The notes under the pieces were generated by a model. That model saw only the letters and a program-made list of their open reading frames with translations. It did no database searches and was not told the DNA's origin. The position numbers and the translations under genes are program-made. A stretch of DNA of 63,417 nucleotides from an uncultured Bacteroidales bacterium (lineage in GTDB: Bacteria; Bacteroidota; Bacteroidia; Bacteroidales; Marinilabiliaceae), in assembly GCA_945607565.1 (NCBI GenBank), contig CALYZD010000002.1, forward strand, positions 1 to 63,417. The letters are read 5' to 3'. Positions 61,337 through 63,417 of the stretch are shown in pieces. Each line of letters opens with the position of its first letter. Position 1 is the first letter of the stretch.

Positions 61337-62712
61337 ATGATTTTTAGACTGATAATCATACTGTTGCCAACAGTTCTCTTGCTGGTCGGATGCGGAACGT
61401 ACTCAAACTACAGCCGTCCAGCGTCGCTCCCCGTCGACAGCCTCTATCGCGACGCGCCTCTGCCCTCTCCCGACACCGCGTCGCTGGCCGACCTCACGTG
61501 ACGCGAACTTTTCACCGATTCCGTTCTGAGCCGATGGATCGAACGCGGCCTCCAGACAAACAGCGACCTGCAGATAGCCCGCCTCCGCACCGCGCCCGGG
61601 CGCAAGCCTCGCTACGCGCGGCGCGGCTCGCCTTCCTCCCGTCCGTTTCGCTAACGCCGCAAGGCACGCTGAGCCGTTTTGCCGATGCCGAAACGTCAAA
61701 AACCTACTCGCTCGGTGGCGGCGCCGAGTGGGAAATCGATGCTTTTGGCAGATTGCGCAACGCCCTGAAAGGCAGCCAAGCGGCACTCGAAGCCGAGCGC
61801 GCCTACAAGCAAGCCGTTCAGACACAACTCGTTGCAACCATCGCCGAGCTCTACTATTCTTTGCTGATGCTCGATTCGCAGCTGGCCATCACACGCCGCA
61901 CGGCGCTCGAATGGGCCAAGAACGTGCGCGCCGTCAAAGCCCTCTAGCGAGCCGGCGAAAGGAACGATGCAGCCGTGGCTCAGGCAGAAGCGAGCCGACT
62001 CGACGCCGAGTCTTCCGTCCTGGCGTTAGAAAAGCAAATCCACGAAACCGAAAATCAGTTTGCAACCCTTGTGGGCATCGCGCCCGCGCACATCGAGCGG
62101 GGTCAATCGCTGCAACTCGCGCTCGGCCGGCAACTCGCGGTAGGCGTGCCCGTGCAGCTGCTCAGCCGCCGCCCCGACGTGCGACAGGCCGAATGGCAAC
62201 TGGCCGAGGCTTTCTACGCCACCGGCGAGGCTCGCAGCGCTTTCTACCCGCAAATCACGCTGAGCGGCTCGGCCGGCTGGACCAACAATTCGGGCGCCGA
62301 CATCGTCAACCCCGGCAAGTGGCTCCTGATCGCGATCGGATCGCTCGTGCAGCCTGTTTTCAGCAAGGGTCGCAACAGGGCTAACCTGCATATTGCCAAG
62401 GCGCAACAGCAGCAGGCGCAAATCGCGTTCGTGCAAAAGCTGCCCGACGCCGGAGCCGAAGTCAACAACGCACTGACGCAATGGCAGTCGGCGCAAAAAA
62501 GAGCGGAACTCAACGGCCGCAAAGTCGAAGCGCTCCAAACGGCCGTGCGCAGCACCACCCTGCTGATGGAACACGGCAGCACAAACTATCTGTAAGTGCT
62601 CACGGCCCGCCAGACGCCCCTGTAGGCACAACTGTCCGAACTATCAGACAAATACGACGAAATTCAGGCCATCATCAGCCTCTACCACGTCCTCGGAGGC
62701 GGAGCCGAATAA
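61337..62712 (+). pseudogene. RND outer-membrane factor (TolC/OprM-like), multiply broken
   Basis: Reading from the ATG at 61337 gives a lipoprotein signal (lipobox LVGC) and an OMF N-terminus, but TGA at 61499-61501 interrupts LADLT-x-RELFTD, where homologues have Trp. A frameshift at about 61593-61601 follows (RTA... to ...AQASLRAARL). The new frame is then broken by TAG at 61945, TAA at 62593 and TAG at 62623 before the natural end at 62712. Between the lesions the OMF sequence is well preserved (LLSRRPDVRQAEWQL, FYPQITLSGSAGW), so decay is recent. Confidence 0.9.
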
Positions 62713-62756
62713 CGACAGTAAAAACATATTTTATCACCACAAAAAATTGAATCTGT

Positions 62757-63335
62757 ATGTACCGAAAACTGATTTTTATCCACATGCTGATGCTCTGCTC
62801 ACTTTCAGCCGGAGCTCAGACCGAACGCCGCATCTACACCAAAGCCGAACAAGAAAGCGCGCAAAAACATGGAAATGAGAAATATATCAGAGCCGTGCAG
62901 GATTCTGTCCGCGCTGCCGAAGCCCTTGCCGCCCTTGAGCGACTCGACTTCGTGCTCGAAGCCGACCGCCTCGCCTTCAAACGCGGATCAACGGCTTTTG
63001 TCACCTCAAACACCAACTTCATATCACTTTCCGACGACAAAGCCGTCATACAGATTGCGCCATTTTGGGGCGGAGGCCCCAACGGAGTCGGAGGAATAAC
63101 ACTCGAAGGCCGCGCCTCCAACATCCGGCTCAAAACCGACAAAAAAGGCAATATCACCCTGACTTTTAACGTCTTGGGCACAGCACTTTCGGCCACCATC
63201 GACGTGCATGTGCCGCTCAACAGTCACACCGGAAGCGTCACCGTGACCCCGAACTTCCACTCCAACTGGGTGACACTCTACGGAACACTTGTGCCGGCAT
63301 CAGAATCATGCGTTTTCAAAGGTAAGACACTATGA
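62757..63335 (+). CDS. DUF4251 family exported protein
   Basis: A 192-residue protein with a signal peptide (cleavage near AGA-QT) and a DUF4251 domain: an alpha-helical, basic/acidic segment (about 30-60) followed by a beta-rich part (ISLSDDKAVIQIAPFWGGGPNGVGGITLEGRASNIRL...). Function is unknown; the family occurs in gut Bacteroidales. It is 44 bases after the broken OMF gene and probably a separate unit. Confidence 0.88.
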   Translation: MYRKLIFIHMLMLCSLSAGAQTERRIYTKAEQESAQKHGNEKYIRAVQDSVRAAEALAALERLDFVLEADRLAFKRGSTAFVTSNTNFISLSDDKAVIQIAPFWGGGPNGVGGITLEGRASNIRLKTDKKGNITLTFNVLGTALSATIDVHVPLNSHTGSVTVTPNFHSNWVTLYGTLVPASESCVFKGKTL

Positions 63336-63364
63336 AAACGCATTGATTGACTATACCAAAACGC

Positions 63365-63417
63365 ATGAACAAGATTATTTTTTGCGACATTCAGACCACT
63401 ATTGTGGATTTTTTTTA
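63365..63417 (+). CDS. Start of an ORF running off the right edge
   Basis: ATG at 63365 opens MNKIIFCDIQTTIVDFF and has no stop before the window ends. Only 17 codons are visible, too few for a family call. It could be a real gene start or chance. Confidence 0.3.
   Translation, partial: MNKIIFCDIQTTIVDFF

Noticed and set aside
61337-62712. Stop-codon readthrough instead of pseudogenisation in the OMF gene
   Set aside because: All three stop codons occur plus a frameshift, while neighbouring genes use the same codons as normal stops.

Overview
The window looks like chromosomal DNA of a Bacteroidota bacterium, most likely order Bacteroidales. Grounds: many Bacteroidota-typical families (DUF6913, DUF4301, DUF4293, DUF5606, DUF4251, DUF3276/PUR-like, the Lnb-type DUF4105 protein, secreted DPP IV, long NusB); near absence of Shine-Dalgarno sequences; and several TAnnTTTG-type -7 promoter boxes, including one full TTTG-N19-TAAAATTG promoter before clpC. 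I see no CRISPR array, insertion sequence, rRNA or tRNA.

Layout. 1-9.7 kb: end of a DUF6913 gene, ligA, a DUF4301 gene, a fatty-acid block (FadL-like porin facing an acyl-CoA ligase and an XRE-cupin regulator), and dnaX split by an A10 run into an in-frame gamma and a -1-frame tau. 9.7-19.5 kb: GH77 4-alpha-glucanotransferase, two small membrane proteins, an AddB-like nuclease, and an ABCG-type transporter with a TerB-like N-terminus. 19.6-30.6 kb: secreted DPP IV, a serine hydrolase carrying what looks like the remnant of a lost GH3 part, methionine aminopeptidase coupled to a Ca2+ P-type ATPase, a UDG-family protein, PgeF and a lipid kinase. 30.6-37 kb: DUF3276, then a nusB-DUF1573-yajC-ybbR-coaE-TerB/DnaJ operon, DUF5606, and a coupled YbaK/MBL pair. 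37-49.3 kb: a 385-bp AT-rich spacer with a perfect operator-like palindrome, an XRE regulator with a G8 tract, pyrK-pyrD, an Lnb-like lipoprotein acyltransferase coupled to a serine hydrolase, aroE-TPR, an LtaS-like enzyme with a patatin/barrel protein, and yigZ. 49.3-63.4 kb: TPR protein, gyrA, clpC, an AraC regulator divergent from an RND efflux operon, and a DUF4251 protein.

The efflux operon is decaying: the adaptor is intact, the RND pump carries one single-base frameshift, and the outer-membrane factor has four premature stops plus a frameshift. Base composition is uneven: both ends are GC-rich and about 17-49 kb is clearly AT-richer, although that middle part is full of core genes. The points most worth a second look are the dnaX recoding site, the XRE gene with its G8 tract and palindromic operator, the GH3-less serine hydrolase, the decaying and compositionally mosaic efflux operon, and the N at the quinolone position of GyrA.
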